From Actinomycetes bacterium (GTDB lineage Bacteria; Actinomycetota; Actinomycetes; Propionibacteriales; Propionibacteriaceae): a stretch of 12,956 bases of DNA. The stretch covers positions 1 to 12,956 of the forward strand of contig JAEXCA010000027.1 of NCBI GenBank assembly GCA_023393755.1. The letters run 5' to 3'. Under the pieces are notes generated by a model. That model was not told the DNA's origin. It saw only the letters and a program-made list of their open reading frames with translations, and searched no databases. Both the position numbers and the translations under genes were made by a program. Shown here in pieces: positions 1 to 6,001 of this stretch (the first letter of the stretch is position 1; every line of letters begins with the position of its first letter).

Positions 1-771
1 CAGGTAGCCGCGCCGGCTCCAGCCCCGTACCGGGGTCTCGATCAGTTCACCGGTCTCCACCAGGTCGGCGATCGCCGCCCGGGCGGTGGCCAGCCTGAAC
101 CGGAAGTAGTCGGCCAGGCAGCGGTCGGTGGCGATGCCCAGCGCAGCCGCCGAATGGCGGATCAGGATCCGGGCCGATTCCTCCGCGTCAGGGGTGGGAA
201 CGGAGCGCACCGCGGCGGGCAGGACGCGTTCCGGCAGGTCGTACAGCCGCTCGAACTGGCTGTTCCGGCCGGCGGCGGTGAGTTCGCCGATCAGGAACAG
301 CCACTCCAGGACGTGCTTGGCCTGCGACCAGTTCCACCACGGCGCCCGCTCGCGGTCGTCCGGATGCTCGATCTGCCGGGAGGTCACCGGTCCGTTGGCT
401 GCCACGAAGTCGAGGACCTGCCGTTCCAGCTGCGGGTGCTGGGCCCGGATCGCCTGGATCGCGGGCCAGGGCTCCGCCTGTCGTCGGGCGTCCATCCGAA
501 ACCGCAGGGCGGGCTCGAGACCCACGTCGAGCAACGAGGCAGCGTGCCCCCAGTACTCGAAGAGGCGTCGCGGTGCTCGTCCGGCGGCCCGGTCCAGCAG
601 GCCACGGTCGTAGGGTCCCAGCCGGGCGAACAGCGGCATGTAGTGGGCCCGGACCGCCACGTTCACCGAGTCGATCTGCAGCTGGCCGATCCGGTCGACC
701 ACCTGCTGCAGCTGCCGGGCGGTGACGGCCCCGGGCCACGGACGCCCGAACCCCTGCGCGGCGAGTGCCAC
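1..771 (-). CDS. YcaQ/AlkZ-like winged-helix DNA glycosylase, 3' part missing
   Basis: The first 257 codons of a winged-helix protein (HTH_42, AlkZ/YcaQ family) that continues beyond the left edge. Members unhook interstrand crosslinks and excise alkylated bases. Visible family marks are QLQID at residues 30-34 (it contains the Q-x-D form I recall for the YcaQ branch), followed by SVNV and RAHYMPLF, then LGPYD, LFEYWGH near residue 75 and the WWNWSQAKHVLEWL block. The last visible part, ending RGWSRRGYL, resembles the winged-helix wing. No ATG precedes the conserved region. The only standard start is GTG at 771, which cuts off the conserved-looking LSPAQARR that begins further upstream; a CTG at 810, overlapping the hpf stop, would include it. 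No clear ribosome site is seen for either start. It lies directly behind hpf on the same strand and is probably co-transcribed. Family is fairly certain; start and substrate are not. Confidence 0.85.
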   Translation of the reverse strand, partial: MALAAQGFGRPWPGAVTARQLQQVVDRIGQLQIDSVNVAVRAHYMPLFARLGPYDRGLLDRAAGRAPRRLFEYWGHAASLLDVGLEPALRFRMDARRQAEPWPAIQAIRAQHPQLERQVLDFVAANGPVTSRQIEHPDDRERAPWWNWSQAKHVLEWLFLIGELTAAGRNSQFERLYDLPERVLPAAVRSVPTPDAEESARILIRHSAAALGIATDRCLADYFRFRLATARAAIADLVETGELIETPVRGWSRRGYL

Positions 772-802
772 CCGCCGCGCCTGGGCCGGGCTGAGCGCGG
801 CG

Positions 803-1423
803 CTACTCAGCGCCGTGCTTCGCGACGCTGAGGTGGATCACGCCGTAGTCGTAGGCCTTGCGGCGGTACGCCACGCTCGGCGACCCGCTCTCGGCATCGA
901 CGTAGAGGAAGAAGTCGTGGCCGACCAGCTCCATCTCGTCCAGCGCCTGGGCCAGGGTCAGCGGGGTGGCCTCGAAGAACTTCTCCCGCACCACCAGCGG
1001 GCCGTCCCCGCGGACCTCCAGCCCACCGGGCAGGGTCTGCACGTCGTCGTCCTCGGTCTCCTCGGGTTCGGCGACCGCGGCCGCCACGTCCACGACCGCC
1101 TGGTCGGTCCGCAGCCCGCGGTGGGTCTTGCGCCGGTCCGAGGCCCGCCGCAGCTGTGACTTCAGCTTCTCCAGCGCGCGGTCGAAGGCCACCGCCTTGT
1201 CGTCGGCGCTGGCCTCGGCGCGGACCACCGGTCCCCGGCTCCGCAGCGTGATCTCCACCTGGGTGGACTGGTCGGGCTGACGCTTGTAGCTGTTGGCGGT
1301 CACCTGGACCTCGATCCGGATCACGCGGTCTTTGAGCTTCTCGATGGCGGCGAGCTTCTCCTCCACGCGGGCGCGGTAATCGTCCGGGATCTGGCAGTGA
1401 CGACCGGTCACAAGGACATCCAT
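803..1423 (-). CDS. hpf: Long-form ribosome hibernation promoting factor
   Basis: A 206-residue long HPF (S30AE family). The protein binds the 30S decoding region and, in long forms, drives 100S ribosome dimer formation during slow growth; in actinobacteria it is linked to dormancy and hypoxia. Residues 1-100 form the S30AE domain (MDVLVTGRH start, central VQVTANSYKRQ, basic end). An acidic linker follows (about 118-128, EPEETEDDD). The C-terminal dimerisation domain is at 145-200, with VREKFFEATPLTLAQALDEM and a V-A-Y-RR-x-YDYGVI end. The ATG at 1423 is chosen because AGGAGG lies 6 nt upstream and homologues begin with this motif; a longer frame up to 1552 has no such support. In M. tuberculosis hpf follows comF directly, whereas here amtB-glnB sits between them. 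Confidence 0.96.
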   Translation of the reverse strand: MDVLVTGRHCQIPDDYRARVEEKLAAIEKLKDRVIRIEVQVTANSYKRQPDQSTQVEITLRSRGPVVRAEASADDKAVAFDRALEKLKSQLRRASDRRKTHRGLRTDQAVVDVAAAVAEPEETEDDDVQTLPGGLEVRGDGPLVVREKFFEATPLTLAQALDEMELVGHDFFLYVDAESGSPSVAYRRKAYDYGVIHLSVAKHGAE

Positions 1424-1429
1424 GTCAAC

Positions 1430-1435
1430 CCTCCT
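1430..1435 (-). promoter_or_regulatory. Ribosome binding site deciding the hpf start
   Basis: AGGAGG on the minus strand, 6 nt before the ATG at 1423. It is a full anti-16S match and settles the short start of hpf against a longer open frame. Confidence 0.85.
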
Positions 1436-1506
1436 GCTCTGCGGTGTCGGGGTCGGCACCCTCGGGACGAGGAATGCCCAGAGACAACCGTGGCACCCGA
1501 GCCTTC

Positions 1507-1527
1507 TCCTCCCGCGAAGCGGGGGGA
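1507..1527 (-). other. Hairpin in the hpf upstream region
   Basis: On the minus strand CCCGC-TTC-GCGGG is a perfect 5-bp stem with a 3-nt loop. It extends outward to 9 pairs including one wobble. It lies 84 to 104 nt upstream of the hpf ATG. If the hpf transcript starts further upstream it would form in the leader and might act in attenuation or mRNA stability. No promoter was placed with confidence, so its role is open. Confidence 0.4.
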
Positions 1528-1620
1528 TCCGGCGTGGGTGCCATACCCCCACCGTAGTGCCCCGCAGGGACAGTTGAAAGGACCACGTCCAACCTCGCCC
1601 GGTCGTGCCGCAACAAGCCT

Positions 1621-1672
1621 GTAACAGCGGCTAACCACCTCGTAACACCGCGCACCTTCGGGCGTAACAGCG
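1621..1672 (+). promoter_or_regulatory. GTAAC repeat ladder upstream of amtB (GlnR and/or MtrA site)
   Basis: Seen directly: GTAAC at 1621, CTAAC at 1631, GTAAC at 1642 and GTAAC at 1664. The offsets are 10, 11 and 22 bp, so the motifs lie on nearly one face of the helix. The second and third give AC-n9-AC, the core spacing reported for mycobacterial GlnR, and GlnR boxes are typical of amtB promoters. The first and last copies read GTAACAGCG, one base from the GTCACAGCG element reported for mycobacterial MtrA. The ladder ends 19 bp before the amtB ATG. In Streptomyces, MtrA is reported to bind GlnR sites of nitrogen genes, so shared use is plausible. Which protein binds here cannot be told from sequence. 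Confidence 0.7.
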
Positions 1673-1691
1673 ATCCGACAGCGTTTCCCCC

Positions 1692-3047
1692 ATGATTCTC
1701 GAACTCGATACCGGCGACACCGCCTGGATCCTCACAGCCGCTGCGTTCGTGCTGTTGATGACCCCCGGTCTCGCCCTGTTCTACGGTGGCATGGTCCGTG
1801 CCAAGGGCGTCCTGAACATGATGATGATGAGCTTCGTCAGCATGGGCGTCATCGGCGTCCTGTGGGTGCTGTACGGCTACAGCCTGGCCTTCGGCGATTC
1901 CGTCGGCGGGCTGGGGCTGATCGGCAACCCGCTGGAGTTCTTCGGTCTGCAGGGCCTGATGGCCGGGGACTCGCTCTCCGGCACCCTGCCCTCGCTGGCC
2001 TTCGTCGCCTTCCAGGCCTGCTTCGCGATCATCACCGTCGCGCTGGTCTCCGGCGCGATCGCCGACCGGGTGAAGTTCGGCGCCTGGGTGCTGTTCACCG
2101 TGCTGTGGGGGACGTTCGTCTACTTCCCCGCCGCGCACTGGGTGTTCGCCTTCGACGGCGACACCACCAAGGGCGGCTGGATCGCCAACGTGGTCGGCGC
2201 GATCGACTTCGCCGGCGGCACCGCGATCCACATCAACGCCGGCGTCGCCGCGCTGGTGCTGGCGCTGGTGGTCGGCCCGCGGATCGGCTTCGGCAACCGT
2301 CCGATGCGACCGCACAACCTCACCCTGGTGATGCTCGGCGCCGCGCTGCTGTGGTTCGGCTGGTTCGGCTTCAACGCCGGCTCGGCGGTGGCCGCCAACG
2401 GCCTGGCCGCGCTGGCCTGGGTGAACACCCTGGCCGCGACCGCCGCCGCCATGCTGGGCTGGCTCGCGGTGGAGAAGTTCCGCGACGGTCACCCGACCTC
2501 GCTGGGCGCCGCCTCGGGGATCGTCGCCGGCCTGGTCGGGATCACCCCGGCGGCCGGTTCGGTCAGCCCGATCGGTGCCCTGATCATCGGCGTCGCGGCC
2601 GGCGCGCTCTGTGCCCTGGCGGTCGGCCTGAAGTACAAGTTCGGCTACGACGCCTCGCTCGACGTGGTGGGCGTCCACCTGGTCGGCGGCGTGGTGGGCA
2701 CCCTGCTGATCGGCTTCCTGGCCGATCCGGCGACCTCCGGCGACCCGGCCAGCCCGGGAGCGGCGGGCCTGTTCTACGGCGGCGGACTCGACCAGTTCTG
2801 GAAGCAGCTGATCGGCGTGGTCGGGATGGTGGCCTTCTCGCTGGTGATGACCTACGTGATCGCGCTGATCATCAAGGCAGTCATCGGTTGGCGGGTCTCG
2901 GCCAGCGAGGAACTCGGCGGCATCGACCTGGCCGAGCACTCCGAGGTCGGCTACGACCTCAGCCCGGTGTACTACTCCAGCAAGGTGCAGCGAACCCTGG
3001 TGCTGACCGCCGACGACCTCCCGCAGACCGAGAAGACAGGAGCCTGA
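1692..3047 (+). CDS. amtB: Ammonium transporter AmtB
   Basis: A 451-residue Amt/Mep/Rh channel that moves ammonium across the membrane as a trimer. Seen: an N-out start leading into the first helix with TPGLALFYGGMVR (24-36), about 11 membrane segments, Asp171 in the IDFAGGTAIH block, and the twin pore histidines His180 (AIHINAG) and His329 (VGVHLVGG). WFGWFGFNAGS lies at 221-231. The cytosolic tail ASEELGGIDLAEHSEVGYD (404-422) is the part that receives the PII protein. The length is normal once no signal peptide is counted. ATG 1692 gives the usual short actinobacterial N-terminus. It has no Shine-Dalgarno (only TTTCCCCC precedes it), so it may be leaderless or have a very short leader. glnB follows after 3 nt. 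The GTAAC ladder directly upstream points to nitrogen control. Confidence 0.97.
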   Translation: MILELDTGDTAWILTAAAFVLLMTPGLALFYGGMVRAKGVLNMMMMSFVSMGVIGVLWVLYGYSLAFGDSVGGLGLIGNPLEFFGLQGLMAGDSLSGTLPSLAFVAFQACFAIITVALVSGAIADRVKFGAWVLFTVLWGTFVYFPAAHWVFAFDGDTTKGGWIANVVGAIDFAGGTAIHINAGVAALVLALVVGPRIGFGNRPMRPHNLTLVMLGAALLWFGWFGFNAGSAVAANGLAALAWVNTLAATAAAMLGWLAVEKFRDGHPTSLGAASGIVAGLVGITPAAGSVSPIGALIIGVAAGALCALAVGLKYKFGYDASLDVVGVHLVGGVVGTLLIGFLADPATSGDPASPGAAGLFYGGGLDQFWKQLIGVVGMVAFSLVMTYVIALIIKAVIGWRVSASEELGGIDLAEHSEVGYDLSPVYYSSKVQRTLVLTADDLPQTEKTGA

Positions 3048-3050
3048 CAA

Positions 3051-3389
3051 GTGAAGCTGGTCACAGCGATCATCCAGCCCGAACAGCTGGAGAACGTCCA
3101 GAAGGCGCTGGTGCGCCATGGCGTCGCCGGCATGACGATCACCGAGGTCTCCGGGTACGGACGGCAGCGGGGTCACGTGGAGGTCTACCGGGGAGCCGAG
3201 TACACCATCGACTTCATCCAGAAGGTGAAGGTGGAGGTGCTGGTGGACGACGCCGAGGCGGAGACCCTGATGGGGGTCATCCTGCAGGGCGCCCAGACCG
3301 GCTCGGTGGGTGACGGGAAGATCTGGGTGGTCGACGTCACCCAGGTCGTCCGGGTCCGCACCGGAGAGAGCGGCAGCCAGGCCATCTGA
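3051..3389 (+). CDS. glnB: Nitrogen regulatory PII protein (GlnB/GlnK type)
   Basis: A 112-residue PII signal protein. It forms trimers, senses ATP/ADP and 2-oxoglutarate, and plugs AmtB when nitrogen is plentiful. Seen: MKLVTAIIQP start, T-loop about 37-55 with GYGRQRGH and the modifiable Tyr51 (EYTIDF), B-loop TGSVGDGKIWV at 83-93, and the C-terminal basic VRVRTGE at 100-106. The start is GTG at 3051, supported by AGGAG at 3038-3042 with an 8-nt gap. Pairing with amtB makes GlnK the functional equivalent. In many actinobacteria a glnD nucleotidyltransferase gene follows, but none does here, so the enzyme that modifies Tyr51 must be elsewhere or absent. The gene ends in front of a strong hairpin and converges with comF. 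Confidence 0.96.
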   Translation: MKLVTAIIQPEQLENVQKALVRHGVAGMTITEVSGYGRQRGHVEVYRGAEYTIDFIQKVKVEVLVDDAEAETLMGVILQGAQTGSVGDGKIWVVDVTQVVRVRTGESGSQAI

Positions 3390-3394
3390 TCCCA

Positions 3395-4087
3395 TCATCG
3401 CGACGCGGGGACCCACCGGTCCCCGCGTCGTGGCGTCTGGGCGACCGTCGCGGCTCCGTAGGGGGCACAGCCGGACGCCCGCAGCGCCTCCGCGACCGCC
3501 ACCAGGGTCGAGCCGGTGGTCACCACGTCGTCCACCACGACCACCGAGCCGGCCGGAAGCCGACGGACGCACCGGTAGGCGTCCCGGGTGTTCACCAGGC
3601 GTTCCCGGCGACCCAGGCCGGCCTGGTCGTCCGGGGTCCGGACCAGCCGCACCGCCCGCACCACCCTCGCCTCGCCCCCGCCGCCGCGCAGGTGCCGGCC
3701 TGCGCCGGCCGCCAGGGCGGCGGTGAGGTCGATCCCCCGCTCGATCACCCGCGCCCGCACCGACGGCACCGGCACCAGGCTGAGCGGCAGGCGGGGCTCA
3801 CCCCGCAGCAGCAGCTCCGCCACCGCACCGGCCAGCAGCCGGCCGAGCAGCCTGACCTGGATCAGCGCCTGCCGTTCCTTGGCGGCCAGCAGCACCCGCC
3901 GCAGTTCGTCGGCGTACGGACCCGCCGCCACCGTGTCCGGAAAGCCGGGCACCGGCCGCCGGACCACGACCGGGCGCAACGAACCCAACCCGGACGAACA
4001 ACTCCGGCACAGCCCGAAGGCGGGCGCCCCGCAGCCGGCGCAGCGCGCGCCCAGCAGCAGATCCGCCGCCGCATCCACCAGTCGCAT
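3395..4087 (-). CDS. comF: ComF family phosphoribosyltransferase
   Basis: A 230-residue ComF-type protein. The N-terminal zinc ribbon has Cys16, Cys19, Cys27 and Cys30. A phosphoribosyltransferase fold follows, with the PRPP loop VVVVDDVVTTGST at about 182-194. YADELRRVLLAAKERQ (58-73) and LVPVPSVRARVIERGID (104-120) are the conserved mid blocks. The family takes part in DNA uptake in naturally competent bacteria, but in most actinobacteria its role is unknown. The ATG at 4087 fits the zinc ribbon placement; only a weak ribosome site is visible. It follows lpqB after a 174-bp gap and ends 5 nt beyond the glnB stop. In M. tuberculosis the homologue (Rv3242c) also sits between lpqB and hpf. Confidence 0.9.
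   Translation of the reverse strand: MRLVDAAADLLLGARCAGCGAPAFGLCRSCSSGLGSLRPVVVRRPVPGFPDTVAAGPYADELRRVLLAAKERQALIQVRLLGRLLAGAVAELLLRGEPRLPLSLVPVPSVRARVIERGIDLTAALAAGAGRHLRGGGGEARVVRAVRLVRTPDDQAGLGRRERLVNTRDAYRCVRRLPAGSVVVVDDVVTTGSTLVAVAEALRASGCAPYGAATVAQTPRRGDRWVPASR
3401..3430 (+). terminator. Hairpin terminator after amtB-glnB, inside the comF 3' end
   Basis: A perfect 12-bp GC-rich stem, CGACGCGGGGAC with GTCCCCGCGTCG, and a 6-nt loop. It begins 11 nt after the glnB stop. No T-tract follows, as is usual for high-GC actinobacteria. The stem lies within the last codons of the opposing comF gene (stop at 3395), so the sequence serves as both coding and structural DNA. Confidence 0.7.
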
Positions 4088-4126
4088 GCCCGGTCAGCAT
4101 GGCGCGGACCGGGCCCGGTGTGCCAG

Positions 4127-4135
4127 TTGTCCACA
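4127..4135 (+). other. Isolated DnaA-box-like 9-mer upstream of comF
   Basis: TTGTCCACA is an exact match to the actinobacterial DnaA box. It lies 40 bp upstream of the comF ATG, in the gap after lpqB. A single 9-mer can occur by chance, so regulation by DnaA is only a possibility. Confidence 0.3.
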
Positions 4136-4202
4136 GCCCTGCGACGGTTTGGGGGAACCGGTCCCCGAGGTCGCGCGAGGCACGGGTCTCGAAGGGTCGC
4201 CC

Positions 4203-4217
4203 GGGCTCGGAGAGCCC
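4203..4217 (-). terminator. Possible weak terminator hairpin after lpqB
   Basis: GGGCTC-TCC-GAGCCC on the minus strand is a perfect 6-bp stem with a 3-nt loop, starting 45 nt past the lpqB stop. A second small hairpin (GGGGA/TCCCC, 4152-4166) lies further on. There is no T-tract. Either could end the mtrA-mtrB-lpqB transcript or only slow it before comF. Confidence 0.3.
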
Positions 4218-4261
4218 TGCTGGCCGGCCTCGGCCAACGAGGAACTGGCGTCGGCGCGTCC

Positions 4262-6001
4262 TCAGGTGTAGGTGAGCGCGTCGGACTCCAGGGCGGTGAG
4301 TTCCCAGCTGAACGGCCCTTCGAAGCGGTAGACCGCTCCGGTACCGCGGAGCACCGGCTGGCTGCCGGGAACCACGGCGAGTTCGCTCAGCCCGGCCAGA
4401 TCGGCCGGACCGATGTCCTCCGCCTGCGCCGAGTCCTGGTCCACCTCGACGACGCTGGAGGTGACGCGGTGGGAGACCAGCACCAGCAACGCGGTCGGGG
4501 TCAGCCAACCGACGTCCAGCACGCTCCGGGCGGCCTCGGCGGGGGGGCTGACCGTGACGGTGCGGAAGTCCCCCAGCACGATGCCGTCCGGGCTGCGGAC
4601 GACCCGGGCGATCCCCACCTGCTCGACCGTCACCCCGTCCACCCGCGGACCGTCCAGTACCAGGGCGATCCGGGTGCCGTCCGGCGAGAGCCGGAAGGCC
4701 AGTACCCCGTCGGCCGGCATCACCCCCTCGATGGTCACCGGAATGGGGGTGTGGTCGTCCGCGGCGAAGACGCTGAACCCGGCGGCCTCAGCGCCCGCCT
4801 CGATCGCCCACAGCTCGTTCCGGCGGGAGTAGTCGGGTCGCAGCAACCGCTCGCCCTGCAGCAGCACGGTCTCGGTTTCGTCGCCCTCGCCGGCGATCGC
4901 CAGCGCCGTACCCTCGGGATTGACCGCGGCGAGCTCGGTCAGGTCGCGGCGGGCCGCGATCGTGCCGGCGGCACCCAGGGCGGTGACCACCGGCTCCAGT
5001 TCGTTCCACGGCTCCCGGGAGGAGACGGTGCGCACCACGCCCTCCCGCACGGCCAGCAACTCCCCGCCCTGCGGGTCGACGGGGGCGAACTCGGGGAAGG
5101 CGGCGGTGGTCAGCGTCACCGCGGTCGTGCCCGGCAGCGGCAGCAGGGTGGCGCCGATGCTGAACTGGACGGCGGCGACCTGCGGCAACTCCGTCAGGGA
5201 GGTAGTGAACTCGGCCATCAGCATCCGGCGCTGCTCGTCGGAGAGTTCCGCGGCGGCGGGCGCCAGCTTCAGCACGGCCACGTCCTGAGGCAGCAGCTCC
5301 ACATCCTCGACCACGGATCTCAGCCAGGGTGCCCTCCGTACCGCGGGAGCGAGCCACCCTCCCGGCCCGGCGAGCTGGGCCTCCACCACCGACTTGGGGG
5401 TGAGCGCGTTCTGCGCGACGTAGCGGGGGTCGGGAACCAGCACCGAACCGGTGGCGTCCATGAAGTGGAGGTCGACCGCGGTGTAGTTGGTCTCGAAGTG
5501 GTAGCGGGAGATCAGCAGCCCGTCCGGTGGGTGGCCGATGCGCCACTGCCCGTTCCGCTGCTCCAGACCGAAGTCGTGCCGGTGACCGCCACTGGCCTCC
5601 CGGTACTCCCCCCGCGGGCTGATGGTGCCGCTCAGCACCGGCTCCACGGTGATCGCCGGGTGGTCCTCGGTGCCGGTGTCGGCCTCCCGGGGCTGGTAGC
5701 CGTTGGCGTAGATCAGGGTGCCCGACTCGGGTCGCCAGGCGGCGTCCGCCTCCGGGGTGAGGTACTGGCGGGCGATCGCGAAGCCGGGCTGGTCGGTGCC
5801 CATCGCGTGCAGGAAGCCCTCGACGATCAGCATCGGCGAGGCGTCCGGTGCCGGCGGAACCGGGGCCACCTTCACCCCGGAGTCGATCTGTTGACCACCG
5901 GAGGCGTGCTCGCGCACCGGGCCGGAGGTCGGGACGGTCGCGCAGCCGGCCAGCAGGACGATGACCGCGGCCGCCGCCGCCAGGGGTCTAGGGCGCCACA
6001 T
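4262..6001 (-). CDS. lpqB: Lipoprotein LpqB, partner of MtrAB
   Basis: A 579-residue lipoprotein with an N-terminal signal (basic start, hydrophobic run 7-18) and a lipobox ending LLAGC at Cys20, followed by ATVPTSGPV, a sequence typical of LpqB. A GerMN-type domain follows in the N-terminal half to about residue 300 (FLHAMGTDQPGFAIARQYLTP, then the LTPKSVVEAQLAGPG block). The C-terminal half is the LpqB beta-propeller, with FRLSPDGTRIALVLDG as a recognisable blade. LpqB sits on the outer face of the membrane and is reported to bind the MtrB sensor domain and affect MtrA phosphorylation. Its ATG overlaps the end of mtrB by 14 nt, which indicates translational coupling. The family call is firm; the exact domain limits are estimates. 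Confidence 0.95.
   Translation of the reverse strand: MWRPRPLAAAAAVIVLLAGCATVPTSGPVREHASGGQQIDSGVKVAPVPPAPDASPMLIVEGFLHAMGTDQPGFAIARQYLTPEADAAWRPESGTLIYANGYQPREADTGTEDHPAITVEPVLSGTISPRGEYREASGGHRHDFGLEQRNGQWRIGHPPDGLLISRYHFETNYTAVDLHFMDATGSVLVPDPRYVAQNALTPKSVVEAQLAGPGGWLAPAVRRAPWLRSVVEDVELLPQDVAVLKLAPAAAELSDEQRRMLMAEFTTSLTELPQVAAVQFSIGATLLPLPGTTAVTLTTAAFPEFAPVDPQGGELLAVREGVVRTVSSREPWNELEPVVTALGAAGTIAARRDLTELAAVNPEGTALAIAGEGDETETVLLQGERLLRPDYSRRNELWAIEAGAEAAGFSVFAADDHTPIPVTIEGVMPADGVLAFRLSPDGTRIALVLDGPRVDGVTVEQVGIARVVRSPDGIVLGDFRTVTVSPPAEAARSVLDVGWLTPTALLVLVSHRVTSSVVEVDQDSAQAEDIGPADLAGLSELAVVPGSQPVLRGTGAVYRFEGPFSWELTALESDALTYT

Noticed and set aside
154..831. A plus-strand frame of 225 codons at the left edge
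   Set aside because: It lies opposite the YcaQ-like gene, whose minus-strand frame shows conserved motifs throughout.
1424..1552. Longer hpf start
   Set aside because: The extra residues are not HPF-like, and the AGGAGG before ATG 1423 is at ideal spacing.
1425..3572. A minus-strand open frame of 715 codons antisense to amtB and glnB
   Set aside because: Composition rich in Asp, His, Gln and Gly with no domain; amtB and glnB have all family residues on the other strand.
4127..4135. A replication origin at the DnaA box before comF
   Set aside because: Only one 9-mer, no AT-rich region and no dnaA or dnaN nearby.
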